A DNA stretch of 64,000 nucleotides from Gammaproteobacteria bacterium (GCA_021772975.1 JAJFKY010000008.1:1-64000); one strand, 5' to 3'. Numbered from the stretch's first letter, positions 1 through 8,326 are shown. Translations and numbers: made by a program. Notes: generated by a model from the letters alone, not told the origin.

Positions 1-80
1 CTGATTACTGAAAACAGACCCTGGCAGCCTGAATGCCCAAAGACGTCGTAACACTCACGACCAAAAGAATCTGAAACGCA

Positions 81-119
81 ATCTGTGTTTTTTCATTTTT
101 AACTTGAAAAAACACAGAT
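81..119. repeat. Perfect 15-bp inverted repeat (hairpin)
   Basis: The arms 81-95 and 105-119 are exact reverse complements around a 9-nt AT-rich loop. Each arm carries a run of six T or six A, so the structure lacks the GC-rich stem of a normal terminator. A second inverted pair with 10-bp arms (128-137 and 204-213, core cgacgttata) follows. No gene is visible in 1-269. The hairpin could be an operator, a decayed insertion-sequence end, or a weak bidirectional terminator; nothing here decides. Confidence 0.6.
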
Positions 120-269
120 GCTTGCATCGACGTTATACCGCATTTTTGTGGTAGTACCGCCTCATTGCTGCGCCCGGTGCCTGCCGCTGATTGATGCCAA
201 GTCTATAACGTCGTTGTCCGGTGCTGTGAGCTGCCTCTTGCTCTGGCTATGGTTCTTATGATCTCAAGT

Positions 270-632
270 CTAGCTACCTGTCTCTTGCCCGTGATCTGTG
301 GGGGCCATTAAACGTTCCAGCAGGATTTGTATCAACCGCACTTTGCGGGCCATGGCCCAAAGGTAATCGTTTTGCAGATCACCCGGCAAGGTGCCGAGCG
401 GCACCCCGTTTTCTCCGTAGGTGATGGCGATCATGGCTTAGAGCTGTTTGAGGTGTTCGGTGATGGCATCGTGCAGGCCGATATTCGAGGCTTGGGCGTT
501 GATCAGGATAACGCTGTGTTCGTCCAGTGCCACAAAACCAGCAGGCAAGCCGGTTTGTTGCGGCCCGCAGTAAGGGCAGTTTTTTGGTAGTACCAGCCGT
601 TGTTCGGAGTATCGCTGTATTACATTTTCATG
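270..632 (-). pseudogene. Broken paralogue of the 5176-5478 gene
   Basis: On the minus strand the frame between an upstream TGA (633-635) and the TAG at 270-272 encodes a protein clearly related to the intact gene at 5176-5478. Shared stretches include ALDEHxVILINAQAS and the later DYLWAM segment. An in-frame TAA (438-440) falls exactly where the intact copy has Arg (EHLSQL-R-AM versus EHLKQL-stop-AM). No ATG, GTG or TTG start is available upstream, and a CPYCG zinc-knuckle-like motif precedes the conserved part. It is therefore a decayed gene with both a lost start and a nonsense codon. The family appears specific to mobile elements; its function is unknown to me. Confidence 0.75.
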
Positions 633-669
633 TCACGGTCATAGCATGGAGCATGATCGGTTGAATACG

Positions 670-2355
670 CTAGGTATTCTCAAAACCATCAATAAAGATG
701 AAGTCTTCATTGAGTAGGACTTCAATGATCTCAGTTTCAATGTTATTACTGAGATCAGAATCTATTGCATCTGAACTCACCGTACCGATGGCGGTTTTGA
801 ATCCTGCCTCAAGGAAGCCAATCTGGGCGGTAACTTCATAGAAAGCAAAACCGCCCGGCGGGAGCTCGCCGATCAAGCATGTCTCAGGCGCAATAAACTC
901 AGCACAATTGCTAACAGTGACAACGCTTAGGCCATCGTCAAGTGCTAGTTCCGACCGGACGCCGGTCACCGGTGTGGTTCCGTCATTTTGGACAAGGACT
1001 GTGTAGATAACATTGTCACCGCCTGTGAACTGGATATCGTCTGCATCAACGATGATTTGTAAGTTAGACTCGAATCTGAATGAATAGGCCGTCCCCGAGT
1101 CAGCCCCGTTGTTATCGTCAAGAGTAGCGCCGATAACCAGTGTACCCTGATCAACCCCAAAACCCCCTCCGAATGTATCAGAGCTGGCTGTGTCGGAACC
1201 TATGAACTCGTTTGTTTCAACCCAGAGACCAGCAGTTTCATCGAATATGAATTCAAGCACCATGCCTGTTGGGCCTGTCTCTGTACCCCTCGCGCCAATA
1301 TAGAGGCGATTGTTGTTGAATTGAATGGGATTGCCAAAAAGCCCAGAAGTTATGGGCGGGTTTTGATTCAAGTTTTGCAATCGGCCCCAGTTATTGGGGC
1401 CACCAAGGTTTCGGTGAAAAACGTCGGCAGAACCAGATTGGTTCGCCACGCCAATATCATCAATTCCTGAGCCGACAACAATCCAGTCACCATCAATTGC
1501 GACAGTGATGCCGTACTCGTCGCCAATTGATACGTTTGCGCCAACCAAGTTTTGGGAAAACGTCCAGTCTTGTGAATTTGGTGAACTCCGCGCGTACAGT
1601 TGAGCATTACCCGCGCTATTGTTAAATCGCCTTTGCCCTATGATCATGTCATTGTTGTGAACGGCCACAGCAACCCCAAACTCCGTCTGACCAGAAGGGC
1701 CTATGACCTTAAACACTTGTCCCCAGCTATCGGGACCGCCTTCATTGCGCTGGAAAACGTAAACGCCACCTGAGAAGGCGCTGGCACCCGGCGCAAATCG
1801 TGACCCGACATAAAGTGTGTCGTGGATCAGTTGGAGGTCTGAACCAAACTCGTCGCAGTTTTGAGAGTCGTCGGGCGTGATGGTCAAAAACTCATTCCAC
1901 AAGCCCGTCATGGAATCTTGTTGATAGACAAAGACACGCCCTGGACCATCGCTAACGCCAGTGTTGCAACTCCCAGGCCCATCAGCACGAAAATGGGGCG
2001 CAGAGATAAACAAGAAGTCGTCCGAAATTTCAATCGCCAATCCGAGACGTGGCCCTTGCCCCAGGTCTGTTCGGGTGATTTTTTGGAGAAAGCTCCACTG
2101 ATCATCATTTGCAGATTGGCGGTTAAAAAGATAGACGGCTCCTTCTTCAAAGTTGCCATTTGGCTGTGCAGAACTTGCGCCGATAGCCAGCAAGTTGTTG
2201 TGAATCTCGATATCAAAACCAAAAAAATCACCAGCCATCCCGTCATCAGCAAGCAGGGTCTGAACTTCTTGCCATTCAATTACCGAATATGGTGGTTGAG
2301 CGAGTGCTTGAAACTGAGAAAAGGCGAACAGCAAAAACGCGAACATCCGTATCAT
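670..2355 (-). CDS. Secreted FG-GAP-like propeller protein with DUF11 domain and GFE tail
   Basis: A 561-aa protein starting with a signal peptide (MIRMFAFLLF..., cleavage near ALAQ). Residues about 30-430 hold repeats of the type 'F...I...D..L.IGA', typical of FG-GAP/integrin-alpha beta-propellers. About 435-545 resembles a DUF11-type Ig-like domain (VIYTVLVQNDG, GELPPGG). It ends in EDFIFIDGFENT, a short tail shared by other secreted proteins in this window. The start is chosen because GGGAAG lies 5-10 bases upstream of the ATG. It is divergent from the 2609 gene. Likely exported or surface-attached; ligand unknown. The GFE tail could be a sorting signal (inference). Confidence 0.8.
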   Translation of the reverse strand: MIRMFAFLLFAFSQFQALAQPPYSVIEWQEVQTLLADDGMAGDFFGFDIEIHNNLLAIGASSAQPNGNFEEGAVYLFNRQSANDDQWSFLQKITRTDLGQGPRLGLAIEISDDFLFISAPHFRADGPGSCNTGVSDGPGRVFVYQQDSMTGLWNEFLTITPDDSQNCDEFGSDLQLIHDTLYVGSRFAPGASAFSGGVYVFQRNEGGPDSWGQVFKVIGPSGQTEFGVAVAVHNNDMIIGQRRFNNSAGNAQLYARSSPNSQDWTFSQNLVGANVSIGDEYGITVAIDGDWIVVGSGIDDIGVANQSGSADVFHRNLGGPNNWGRLQNLNQNPPITSGLFGNPIQFNNNRLYIGARGTETGPTGMVLEFIFDETAGLWVETNEFIGSDTASSDTFGGGFGVDQGTLVIGATLDDNNGADSGTAYSFRFESNLQIIVDADDIQFTGGDNVIYTVLVQNDGTTPVTGVRSELALDDGLSVVTVSNCAEFIAPETCLIGELPPGGFAFYEVTAQIGFLEAGFKTAIGTVSSDAIDSDLSNNIETEIIEVLLNEDFIFIDGFENT

Positions 2356-2534
2356 TGAGACTTCCCTTTGACCAATACCCTAAGTGGTCCAATTGTATCC
2401 TGAAACAATGCAAAATGCAGACTGTCTTCTATAGTTAATTTAAATCAAAGAATACTTATCAATAGGGTTTGATAATCAGCATTAAGCCCCGAAAGGAGGG
2501 AATGTGTTGGCTGAGAGATTTCTAGGGCGGAGGC

Positions 2535-2591
2535 GTCATCAAAAGAGTAACGGAGGCCTGCCATTAACTTGCAGGTATTGTTTTTGATGAC
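2535..2591 (+). other. Leader hairpin upstream of the 2609 gene
   Basis: Arms gtcatcaaaa (2535-2544) and ttttgatgac (2582-2591) are perfect complements. A second nested pair, cctgc and gcagg, lies inside. The structure ends 17 bases before the start codon of the downstream secreted protein, so in the mRNA it would sit next to the ribosome binding site (aagggg). It may control translation or stability; I recognise no riboswitch family. Confidence 0.45.
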
Positions 2592-2608
2592 TGCTAAGGG
2601 GATTGGGG

Positions 2609-4498
2609 ATGCGCCTAAATCTATCTGTTTGTTTCATTTTCCTTTTCTTTGCAAGTGCTGCATTAGCTGCTCCTTTGGGCACAGCAATCACCTACCAAGG
2701 CCAGTTGCGGTTCAACGATGATCTGGCGAGCGGTCTTTTCGATATCCAAATCTGTCTCTTTGATGATCTATCAGAACCTATACCGCTGGACTGTGTGATG
2801 TCGGATATGGTGCCAGTCGAAGAAGGTGTCTTCACGGTTGAGCTGGATTTTGGCGACATGGCATTTGTAGGCGATGAGCGCTACATCGAGTTGCGAGTTA
2901 GGCCCGGCGGTGATCCAGGCGGGTTTATAGCGTTGTCGCCAAGACAGTTGGTCACACCCAGTCCAGAAGCTTTAAATGCCAGCTTTTCAGCAAGTGCGCC
3001 TTGGGGTGGCTTGACCAATGTGCCTGCCGGGTTTGCTGATAACTTAGATAATGAGGGTGTGACAGACATCACGGCAGGGGCCGGGCTGGCTGGCGGCATG
3101 ATCACGAGCTCTGGCACGATTTCAGTGGCTCCGCAAGGTATTGAGCAAAGCATGCTTGCCCTTAATGCGGTCGGCTCAGATCAGATCGAGGATAACGCCG
3201 TAACCGCAGCGGAACTGGCCGATAACGCGGTAGATACGGATGCCATCATTGATGCCAATGTTACGCGTGAGAAAATCGCGCCAGGTGCGATCGGCATTGA
3301 CGAGATTGACCCGACCATCATACAGGTCAGAGTTGAGGGTATGTGTGGTGAAGGTGAATTTTTACGTGGTATCACCGCTGATGGTGATGTGGTTTGCGAA
3401 CTGTTACCGGTAGCGTTTGACCGTGTGATAGCGTTGGCAACCCCCGGACTAGGGACTGGCATTACTGGTGACAATACAGACGTAAAAGTCCGCTCCGACG
3501 ACCGCCCGATAGTCGCTTTCTATGATAACTCAACTTTGGAGTTAAGGCTGTTTAGTTGTGCAGATCAAAGTTGCAGCAATGGGGTGTTGCGAACACTCGA
3601 TAGTGCGGGTGATGTTGGGCAATATGTCACTATGGCATTGAGATAAGATGATCGGCCCGTGATTACGTATCTGGATGTGACCGATGGCGATCTCAAGCTT
3701 TATGATTGCTTCGATGCTGAATGCGCTAGCGGCGCAGCAAGAGCACTCGATACTGCAAATTCAGTCGGTTTTTATAACTCAGTCATTATTAGAGATGATG
3801 GTAGACCATACATCAGCTATTACGATGCGACGACTGTTGATCTAAAAGTTTACAACTGTGCAAATACAGCTTGTGATAGTGGTCAGGCTATATTCGCTGC
3901 CACCAGTTCTGGTGCTATCGGTTTATTCACATCTGTTGAAATTGGCCCATCCGGGAATGCAAACATCGCTTTTTATAATGAGTCAAACGATGATCTTGCA
4001 ATTCTGAATTGCGGAAATGAAAATTGTGACAGTGGTAACACAGGGCGTGTGCTTGATTTTCAAGGCTCAACCGGTTTTTATGCTTCAATGGGGCTCCGAT
4101 CTAACAATAATCCACTGATAGCATATCAACAGGTTGGTAATAATATTTTAAGATTGTACGATTGTGATGATTCTCAGTGTACGACTGGGACTCCAAAATC
4201 ACTCGATGATCTAGCTGATTTGCCATTTGTCTCGCACTTTTATTTATCTTTGGTCGTTCGCAACGATGATCGGGCAGTCATAAGTTACTGGGATCAGGAT
4301 CAGGGAGCGCTCAAATTCTACCTATGTGCGGATACTAATTGCGACACTGGGGTCTCCAGAACACTCATTAGCGATGGAAATACAGGATTATTTACCTCTC
4401 TTGATCTGAGGTCAGATCAACGACCTGTAATTAGTTATTGGGATGCAACGCAAGGGCAAGTAAAGCTGTATATCTGTGCAAACCCAGAATGTTCGTAA
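2609..4498 (+). pseudogene. Secreted repeat protein interrupted by one in-frame TAA
   Basis: One continuous frame of about 630 codons is split by TAA at 3644-3646. The N-terminal part (2609-3646) has a signal peptide (cleavage near ALAAP) and a 'TYQGQL..FDIQICLFD' domain seen in tail-fibre-like and secreted proteins. Ala/Asp-rich 'DNAVTAAELADNAV' repeats follow, and then units of about 45 residues with the pattern 'DDRPVISYYD...LKLYxCxxxxCxxG'. The second part (3647-4498) continues the same units in the same frame. The stop replaces the Ser expected in 'LRSDDRP', so a single substitution explains it. The gene is either a recent pseudogene or is expressed by readthrough; the start at 3659 would give an unexported fragment. 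A second gene follows after 9 bases. Confidence 0.8.
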
Positions 4499-4507
4499 GG
4501 GGGCAGC

Positions 4508-4873
4508 ATGATAGCGTTGTTTAGAATTTTAGCCCTCGTGGTGGTATTACAACTGGCATCAGTTGCCGCAGCACAAGATGAGTCAGATTCAGGCGACATC
4601 TTATCACGCGGCTTTTTGCCGCGATGTTTCTCATCGTCACAAGCCGGTTTTATCAGCACCATCGACTCCGGCGGTGGTTTTTCAGCAGGTGGTCAATTCA
4701 GTGTCCAAGGCACAATCGGACAATTTGATGCGGACCCATTCCAACCGGCCACAGGCGGCCCCTATTCAGTGGTGAGCGGGTTTTGGGTGCAGATGCCGGG
4801 TCGGATCGACGGAGAAGATATATTCTTCGATGGATTTGAGAATTGCTTTACGCGTGCTGACGATCAGAGTTAA
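4508..4873 (+). CDS. Small secreted protein with GFE tail
   Basis: A 121-aa protein with a strong ribosome binding site (aaggggg) before the ATG and a signal peptide ending near VAAAQ. The mature part contains 'GGGFSAGGQFSVQGTIGQ' and 'YSVVSGFW', a pattern found near the C-terminal ends of secreted proteins in which a short all-beta unit precedes a tail. It ends in EDIFFDGFENCFTRADDQS, again the GFE tail, with a Cys close behind. It lies 9 bases after the repeat protein and is probably cotranscribed. Function unknown; possibly a partner or the separate C-terminal anchor part of the repeat protein (inference). Confidence 0.7.
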   Translation: MIALFRILALVVVLQLASVAAAQDESDSGDILSRGFLPRCFSSSQAGFISTIDSGGGFSAGGQFSVQGTIGQFDADPFQPATGGPYSVVSGFWVQMPGRIDGEDIFFDGFENCFTRADDQS

Positions 4874-5026
4874 CGATCAAGTGAACAGGTAAAGAGTCGG
4901 GGCTTGGTGCGGCGGCCCGGCTGGGCTTTCGTTGGGGTGCTAGTTGGTGCTGATCAAGCACGAGTAGTCACATAGGCTGACTAAAATTCACTTCTCAGAT
5001 TTTGTTAAACGGGTACGCTCGCCCTG

Positions 5027-5067
5027 AAAAAAGCAAAACCGCTTGGACGATAGTGCGACTAAGCGGT
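5027..5067 (-). terminator. Intrinsic terminator for the 5478-5176 gene
   Basis: On the minus strand, stem accgctt/aagcggt (5038-5044 with 5061-5067) is followed by TTTTGCTTTTTT. It lies downstream of the 5176-5478 gene and of the coding remnant at 5080-5172. Confidence 0.55.
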
Positions 5068-5079
5068 GAAGATCGCGGG

Positions 5080-5172
5080 TTAATACTCCTCGGCCAGCAT
5101 GATGGTGAGGACGCGGTCGGGTCGAGCTAGGTCAGCCGGTAGATGTAGATATCCCCTTGACGACCTGTTTGC
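5080..5172 (-). pseudogene. Possible frameshifted small-gene remnant
   Basis: Directly behind the 5176-5478 gene, two overlapping minus-strand frames each look coding over part of their length: 'RQGDIYIYRLT' and then 'DLARPDRVLTIMLAEEY' ending in TAA at 5080-5082. A one-base shift would join them. The first part resembles the GGDIYLYPI end of the 6647-6889 protein. I read it as a decayed small mobile-element gene; the evidence is only protein-like texture. Confidence 0.3.
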
Positions 5173-5175
5173 CCG

Positions 5176-5478
5176 TTACGGCTTGGTTTTTTCGCTTTTG
5201 GCGACGGTTAGCAACCCCACCAAGTGTTGAATGATTTGGACGTGGCGGTGCATGGCCCAGAGATAGCTGTCTTGCAGCGGTTCGGCCAGGGCTGAGAAGT
5301 GCGACGGGGTTTCGCCGTGAATCAGAGCCAGCATTGCCCTGAGTTGACTTAAGTGTTCGTCCAGCACATCGGTAAGGCTCAGCGCCGAGGCTTGGGCGTT
5401 GATCAGGATAACGCCGTGTTCGTCCAGCGCCATAGTGTTGGCCGGATATTCCACCGGCTTCCGGTTACTCTTGCTCAT
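5176..5478 (-). CDS. Small mobile-element protein of unknown function
   Basis: A 100-aa protein starting MSKSNRKPVEYP. The ATG at 5478 is preferred (ggaaaa upstream) over a TTG at 5556 that lies inside a recombination-site palindrome. The middle contains ALDEHGVILINAQAS, followed by helical segments with SYLWAMHRHVQIIQHLVGLL. No membrane segment, signal peptide or catalytic motif is visible. A broken paralogue lies at 270-632 in the same orientation. The gene is divergent from the DNA invertase, with two Hin-like sites in the intergenic region, so its expression may be switched by inversion (inference). I do not recognise the family. Confidence 0.65.
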   Translation of the reverse strand: MSKSNRKPVEYPANTMALDEHGVILINAQASALSLTDVLDEHLSQLRAMLALIHGETPSHFSALAEPLQDSYLWAMHRHVQIIQHLVGLLTVAKSEKTKP

Positions 5479-5552
5479 CGCTTTTCCATTCGTGTCAGGG
5501 GTACAAAAAACCTTGATGCGGGATTGCGAATCAGGCGAGATAAACACGCCGG

Positions 5553-5572
5553 GCAAAAACGAACGTTTTTGC
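5553..5572. repeat. Hin/gix-like crossover site, AA core
   Basis: Arms gcaaaaacg (5553-5561) and cgtttttgc (5564-5572) flank a 2-bp core AA. The half-site CAAAAAC matches the core of hix-type sites recognised by Pin/Hin-family serine invertases, which also cut at a central dinucleotide. It pairs with the site at 5699-5720. Confidence 0.55.
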
Positions 5573-5698
5573 TAGCCTGCAACCCTTCATACCTTGATGA
5601 ACGGAGTCTGTGACAGGACAAAGTGAGATAGAAGCTGGGATGGCAGGCCACGGGCGGGGGCAAAAGGGGGCTTTATTCCAAGGCCCAAAACCGGCCCA

Positions 5699-5720
5699 GA
5701 CAAAAACGTTCGTTTTTGTC
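5699..5720. repeat. Hin/gix-like crossover site, TT core
   Basis: Arms gacaaaaacg (5699-5708) and cgtttttgtc (5711-5720) flank core TT. The core reads AA on the other strand, so relative to 5553-5572 the site is inverted, the arrangement that gives inversion and not deletion. It lies 45 bp before the start of the invertase gene. Confidence 0.55.
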
Positions 5721-5765
5721 CAGGATACGGGGGCAAGAAGGTGAGAAAGGGCGGCAATCGAAGCA

Positions 5766-6323
5766 ATGCCAAAACGGCTGGGCTATATCCGAACATCAAC
5801 AGATGAGCAGTTGACCGACCGACAGGTCATCAAGCTGAAAAAAGTCTGTGATCAGATCTTCATCGAGGATGGGGTTTCGGCGGTGAGCAAGGCCCGGCCT
5901 GTTTATGGTGCTGTTATTCGCAAGCTCAAAAAGGGCGATACGCTGGTGGTGTCTTCGATAGACCGCGCTTTTCGCTCAGCCCTGGACGCGCTCACCGAAC
6001 TGGACAAACTGCACCGGCGCGGTGTTCAGTTTGAGTCTCTTGCTCAGACCCTTGACACCACCACGCCCGATGGTAAGTTTTTGTACACCCTAGCCGCCGC
6101 CCTGGCGGCCTGGGAGCGTGACATCTTGAGCCAGCGCACCAAGGAAGGCTTGGCCGCCGCCAAAAAGCGCGGCAAAACCCTGGGCCGCCCCCGAAAACTG
6201 ACGAGTGAGCAAATCGCCGAAGCTCGGCACCTACTGAAATCAGGCCATAGCAAGTCAGTTGGTGATCTTGCCAGTGCATGGAACGTTCATGTCCGTACGC
6301 TCATCAGAGCGCTTCAAGAATGA
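5766..6323 (+). CDS. Serine recombinase, Pin/Hin-type DNA invertase or resolvase
   Basis: A 185-aa protein of the length of Hin, Gin and Pin. The N-terminal catalytic domain begins GYIRTSTDEQ with the nucleophile Ser11. It continues with KGDTLVVSSIDRAFRS, corresponding to the conserved 'DTLVVWKLDRLGRS', and with LAALAAWERDILSQRTKEGLAAA, the E helix and activation region. A hinge GRPRKLT leads to a C-terminal helix-turn-helix (about 145-185). It would cut at a 2-bp core and rotate the strands. The two palindromes immediately upstream are plausible targets. No strong Shine-Dalgarno is visible. The alternative role is resolvase of a transposon, but no transposase is nearby. Confidence 0.85.
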   Translation: MPKRLGYIRTSTDEQLTDRQVIKLKKVCDQIFIEDGVSAVSKARPVYGAVIRKLKKGDTLVVSSIDRAFRSALDALTELDKLHRRGVQFESLAQTLDTTTPDGKFLYTLAAALAAWERDILSQRTKEGLAAAKKRGKTLGRPRKLTSEQIAEARHLLKSGHSKSVGDLASAWNVHVRTLIRALQE

Positions 6324-6334
6324 TCCAGAACGCA

Positions 6335-6484
6335 TTATAAAAGCAACACGATTGCAACCAGGGCTATCAGGAGGTAATCAAGCGATTGATCTGCTGCCCT
6401 TGATCGCTGGAGTTGATGAAGCTGGCGAATAAGTTTCCGAGAGTTCTTTTTTCGGTGATTTGATTGGTTATGGGTTTCGGGCAT
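6335..6484 (-). CDS. Small tail-anchored membrane protein
   Basis: A 49-aa frame, MPETHNQSNHRKK..., with a strongly basic N-terminal half and a C-terminal hydrophobic run SLDYLLIALVAIVLLL that reaches the stop codon. This would make a C-terminally anchored inner-membrane peptide. The start has only a weak ggaa upstream. It converges with the invertase, with 11 bases between the stops. It could also be spurious; the clean amphipathic-to-hydrophobic layout is the only support. Confidence 0.35.
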   Translation of the reverse strand: MPETHNQSNHRKKNSRKLIRQLHQLQRSRAADQSLDYLLIALVAIVLLL

Positions 6485-6600
6485 TTTGCTATTCCGGTGA
6501 TGTTGACTTTCCTTATTGGTTACAGGCAAAAAGCGACCGCTGTCAATGGAAAACCCCCAGACAATTTCAGAAGATACTTGGCACAGAGTCAATGAACAGT

Positions 6601-6633
6601 AAAAAAGCCAGCCCGGATGCAACCGGGCTGGCT
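6601..6633 (-). terminator. Intrinsic terminator after the 6889-6647 gene
   Basis: On the minus strand, an 11-bp perfect stem agccagcccgg/ccgggctggct with a 6-nt loop is followed by a run of T. It lies 14 bases beyond the stop of the 80-aa gene. Confidence 0.85.
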
Positions 6634-6646
6634 GTGATGGGGGACG

Positions 6647-6889
6647 TTAGCCCTCATCGGCATCGGTGATGGGATAGAGGTAGATATCGCCACCGATGAG
6701 TTGTGTGCCGGTGAGGCGGAGGCCGATGCCGCTATCTTTACGGTTCCAGGCGACCCCGATCTGTTCCAGACGACTTTGCTCACCGCGTTGAACGGGGCCT
6801 TTGACCACCCAGTCGGGTTTGTTGCTTTGGGCCGGAACATTGGTTTCAGGAACGGCCTGAGCGGTTTGGGTTGGGATTTGATTCGTCAT
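6647..6889 (-). CDS. Small conserved-type mobile-element protein
   Basis: An 80-aa protein with a strong Shine-Dalgarno (ggagaa, 5 bases before the ATG). The N-terminus is polar and disordered (TQTAQAVPETNVPAQS). From about residue 27 it reads KPDWVVKGPVQ...RLEQIGVAWNRKDSGIGLRLTG. The 'IGVAW..KDG.G..L.L...P..G....' layout is common in short proteins of conjugative and integrative elements, which carry no assigned function. It is monocistronic and ends in a strong terminator. Real gene very likely, role unknown. Confidence 0.75.
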   Translation of the reverse strand: MTNQIPTQTAQAVPETNVPAQSNKPDWVVKGPVQRGEQSRLEQIGVAWNRKDSGIGLRLTGTQLIGGDIYLYPITDADEG

Positions 6890-7503
6890 GGTTTTTCTCC
6901 TTTTTTAAACAGGCTCCCGCGTCATTGCGAGGCCATGCTTTTCGGTCAGCCAGCGATCACTCGGGCCGTCAACGGCGTTTTCTGGGGCGTCCGTATTAGT
7001 TCGCCCCTTGTCTGCCCTGCAGGGCAGGCTTAGGGGCGCTTATATGGGGAAAAACCGGTTGACGGGATGAGGGAAGGCTTTCGCCGGTCGTTGGCTAGAA
7101 AAATCGCATGGTGAGCCTTGCATTGACGCGAGAGCCTATATTGAAAGGCAAAGGAAAAAGCCTTGATGAAGCAACCCAATTCGAACAGGCTTGATCTGGC
7201 CAGCGATGAAGGCCTGATGCATAAGAAACCTGCCAAGTAGGTATTTGTGGCCCGCTTTCAGGCACGGTGGCAATCTGAACCGGGGTGAGTCACAATAGCC
7301 GGTGAGTGTCGGGGCGTAGAAACCCTGAAAGGCAAAATACTGGACGTGCGTTTTACACTTCACGTCTTCAAGCACGTCTGCCTCCATGTCGGGAGGCGGG
7401 CGGAATACCATAGCGCCTTGGCGTAAATACGTCCGGGCTCGGCCTTTCGAGCTTTCTACCCTCCTGACACCATTTTTTTTGAAAATGTGTGGAGGGTATT
7501 TCT
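6890..7503. other. Intergenic stretch with a strong hairpin (7002-7038)
   Basis: There is no convincing gene here. At 7002-7038 an outer stem cgcccct/aggggcg encloses ctgccctgcagggcag, a perfect 16-bp palindrome. No T-tract follows, so it is not a typical terminator. A 91-codon minus-strand frame (7136-7411) was considered but has no ribosome site and odd composition. The end (7491-7503) contains the ggaggg ribosome site of the next gene. Confidence 0.5.
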
Positions 7504-8322
7504 ATGATCTGTTTTTTCCTGAAAGCGATTGGGGGTTTTCTATTGATCGCCGGTTTGGCCGGCTGCGGGTCAGGCGGTGATCCGATGCCGTTTGATGCCG
7601 AAACCCGTGATCAGTTTGTGTATCACTTTGAAGAGGTGTTTGAGGCCAAGAAGGAGGATATCCGGGCGATAGATAACGACAGGATACAAAGCCGGGCCAT
7701 TGTCAGTGATGTTTACGTACCCGTTATCGAAGATGAATTGGGCTATGACTTTGACCTGACCATGCGTCATTACCGGTTTTACCGGCAGGAAACGAATTCT
7801 AGAGATACTTGGCGGCAGCAAATGGATGAGGCCTATCTGTACCTGCGTGATCACTACCAAGATGCTTATGAGAATAAACTGATTTCAAAGAAAACTTTTG
7901 ATTTGTTTGCATTCCAGAAAGAAGCCGGAGGAACAATCAATGACAATCAGGAAAAAATATTAGGCTATATCACCACATGCCAGGAGCAAAATAACGGTAT
8001 CTGCACGAAAGAAGCGTTGAATACGGTTTTGCCACAGGATATTGAAGAACTTCATGCCCTGGTGCCGTATGTCGATTTAAGAGACGACGGCTTTGGGCAT
8101 AATCAGGCAAATCAGCTTCGCACGATCAGACAAGCGATTTATTTATCGGCCTCCAATTGGGTTAAAACTGAATCAGGTGAAGGTGGTTATGGTGCTTTTG
8201 ACACAGCCGAATTGATGGGTGAAGGGGTCATCCTTGATCCACAGAAAGTAGAGTTGTCCCGGCAGTTCACTAAGAGGCTGGAGGAAGAAAAACAGGCCCT
8301 GGGGCTGGCGGTTGAGGGATGA
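7504..8322 (+). CDS. Lipoprotein of unknown function
   Basis: A 272-aa protein. The ATG at 7504 has ggaggg 6-11 bases upstream, better than the in-frame GTG at 7489. The N-terminus MICFFLKAIGGFLLIAGLAGC is a lipoprotein signal with lipobox LAGC, so the mature protein would be anchored through Cys21. The rest is acidic and helical with many Tyr and Asp (YHFEEVFEAKKEDIRAIDNDR; WRQQMDEAYLYLRDHYQDAYENK) and two Cys in the middle (TTCQEQNNGICT). No known domain is recognised. The secreted protein at 8327 starts 5 bases after its stop and is translationally close, so the two probably act together at the envelope. Confidence 0.75.
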   Translation: MICFFLKAIGGFLLIAGLAGCGSGGDPMPFDAETRDQFVYHFEEVFEAKKEDIRAIDNDRIQSRAIVSDVYVPVIEDELGYDFDLTMRHYRFYRQETNSRDTWRQQMDEAYLYLRDHYQDAYENKLISKKTFDLFAFQKEAGGTINDNQEKILGYITTCQEQNNGICTKEALNTVLPQDIEELHALVPYVDLRDDGFGHNQANQLRTIRQAIYLSASNWVKTESGEGGYGAFDTAELMGEGVILDPQKVELSRQFTKRLEEEKQALGLAVEG

Positions 8323-8326
8323 AGTG

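Noticed and set aside
128-213. attC-like integron site from the cgacgttata / tataacgtcg inverted pair
   Set aside because: attC sites need AAC at the 5' side and GTT at the 3' side of the fold; here the order is reversed, and no cassette array or integron integrase is present.
270-4498. TAA reassigned as a sense codon (two in-frame TAA in otherwise coding frames)
   Set aside because: TAA is the normal stop of many intact genes here (for example rnr), and the broken copy also lacks a start. Ordinary gene decay explains both.
5479-5556. Longer start (TTG 5556) for the 5176 gene
   Set aside because: The TTG lies within the recombination palindrome and has no ribosome site; ATG 5478 does.
7136-7411. 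91-codon minus-strand ORF
   Set aside because: No ribosome site, biased composition (few acidic residues in the second half), and no recognised motif. It could be a decayed gene but I cannot support it.
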